Source: an archaeon
Lineage (GTDB): Archaea > Nanobdellota > Nanobdellia > Pacearchaeales > GW2011-AR1
Direction: 5' to 3'
Assembly (NCBI GenBank): GCA_030699005.1
Contig: JAUYLQ010000041.1
Location: 1-5,021 of the forward strand
DNA: 5,021 nt
Part shown: piece by piece, positions 4,414 through 5,021 of the stretch
Layout of the letters: each line of letters opens with the position of its first letter
Numbering within the stretch: the first letter of the stretch is position 1
The notes under the pieces: model-generated
Database searches by the model: none
Told to the model about the DNA's origin: nothing
The model's input: only the letters and a program-made list of their open reading frames with translations
Program-made: the position numbers and the translations under genes

Positions 4414-5021
4414 GTTACAATTGAAACAAAAGACAATTACTCCCTTGGGGAAAGTTTTATTGCAAGAATTTCAGGGAATTTTTATACCCCTCTTGCCAAG
4501 TCAAATATACACTTTTACAGGAACAATGTAAGTACCTCATTTGAGCCTTTTTACCTTGACAAAATAGATGAAGATTATTATGTTTCTTTTGGGATTCCGC
4601 CTGAAAAAGTTCCGGGAAGTTACACTGTCCGGTTAGAAGATGTAAAATATTTTTCAGGAAATAATTTAATTGATGACCCAGTTTCTAAGAATTTTATCAT
4701 AACAAACAAAACAGCATTTGTTTTGGTAAACCCCCCTTTAAAAATTCCTGAAAATTACTCATATAACCTTTCTTTGAAGAATATTTTTCCAGAAAGAATT
4801 AACCTTTCTTATAATGCAGAAGGGCAGACTGAGAAATTTATAATTATAAATTCAGGGCAGGTGAAAAATATAACTTTAAACAATTACGGCGGAAATGAAT
4901 TTCAAAATGTTTTTTTCAATTATGCAGGTGAAACTTATTCATCTGTTGTTTACGTAAACCTTCCAGAAATTCCAGGTGGGCCGGTTTCAAATGAAACTAA
5001 TGAAGATGATGAAGAAGTTGT
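4345..5021 (+). CDS. Secreted, N-glycosylation-sequon-rich protein of unknown function, N-terminal 225 residues (3' end outside window)
   Basis: The frame is open from ATG at 4345 to the window edge (225 codons plus two bases). Residues 1-23 are a signal peptide (MKNVMFLFVLFASLILILNF, then TSA before V24). The mature part is rich in beta-strand-forming residues and looks like one or two Ig-like or similar sandwich domains: residues ~24-120 (IETKDNYSLGESFIARISGNF ... PGSYTVRLEDV ... NFIIT) and ~125-205 (AFVLVNPPLKIP ... NLSYNAEGQTEKFIII ... SSVVYVNLP). Eight N-x-S/T sequons occur in the mature part, at N31, N61, N121, N137, N141, N153, N175 and N216. There are no Cys, in sharp contrast to the gene before it. 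Near the edge the sequence becomes acidic (NETNEDDEEV), like a linker to a further domain or membrane anchor. I do not recognise a named family. It is likely a surface or extracellular adhesion-type protein (inference). It is 52 bp after the Cys-rich surface protein gene on the same strand. Confidence 0.88.
   Translation, partial: MKNVMFLFVLFASLILILNFTSAVTIETKDNYSLGESFIARISGNFYTPLAKSNIHFYRNNVSTSFEPFYLDKIDEDYYVSFGIPPEKVPGSYTVRLEDVKYFSGNNLIDDPVSKNFIITNKTAFVLVNPPLKIPENYSYNLSLKNIFPERINLSYNAEGQTEKFIIINSGQVKNITLNNYGGNEFQNVFFNYAGETYSSVVYVNLPEIPGGPVSNETNEDDEEV

Overview
The window looks like a piece of a small, AT-rich archaeal chromosome, most likely from the DPANN group (Woesearchaeota/Pacearchaeota/Nanoarchaeota-like). 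Four things suggest this. It has an archaeal/eukaryotic-type sliding clamp. It has a single-chain primase that joins a PriS-like catalytic core to a PriL-like C-terminal domain, a form known from DPANN archaea such as Nanoarchaeum equitans. Each of the four gene starts has a TATA-like box at an identical distance and no Shine-Dalgarno sequence. It also has Cys-rich and sequon-rich secreted proteins. The lineage is inferred from protein character only; no rRNA marker is present.

Layout: (1) bases 1-535, minus strand, hold the first ~178 codons of the PCNA sliding clamp, whose 3' end lies outside the window. (2) Bases 536-613 are a 78-bp divergent promoter region. (3) Bases 614-2140, plus strand, encode a 508-residue primase with DxD, SGxxGxH and D...R...SLH motifs. 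It carries a nine-Cys zinc-ribbon-like insert and a C-terminal PriL-like domain in which the positions expected to hold the four iron-sulfur Cys ligands have been replaced. (4) Bases 2175-4292, plus strand, encode a 705-residue secreted, membrane-anchored protein: signal peptide, an apparent alpha/alpha-toroid (terpene-cyclase-like) domain with one exact QxxxGxW motif, five Cys-rich modules, one membrane helix, and a Pro/Arg/Lys-rich cytoplasmic tail. (5) Bases 4345-5021, plus strand, hold the start of a secreted, N-glycosylation-sequon-rich protein of unknown function that runs off the end.

The left half is a replication module: primase starts strands and PCNA tethers the polymerase, and both are expressed from a shared divergent intergenic region. 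The right half is a cell-surface module of two separately promoted genes. At all four genes the AT-rich hexamer starts exactly 29 nt before the A of the ATG, which implies leaderless mRNAs. I found no tRNA, rRNA, CRISPR, insertion sequence or origin. No intergenic stretch exceeds 80 bases.
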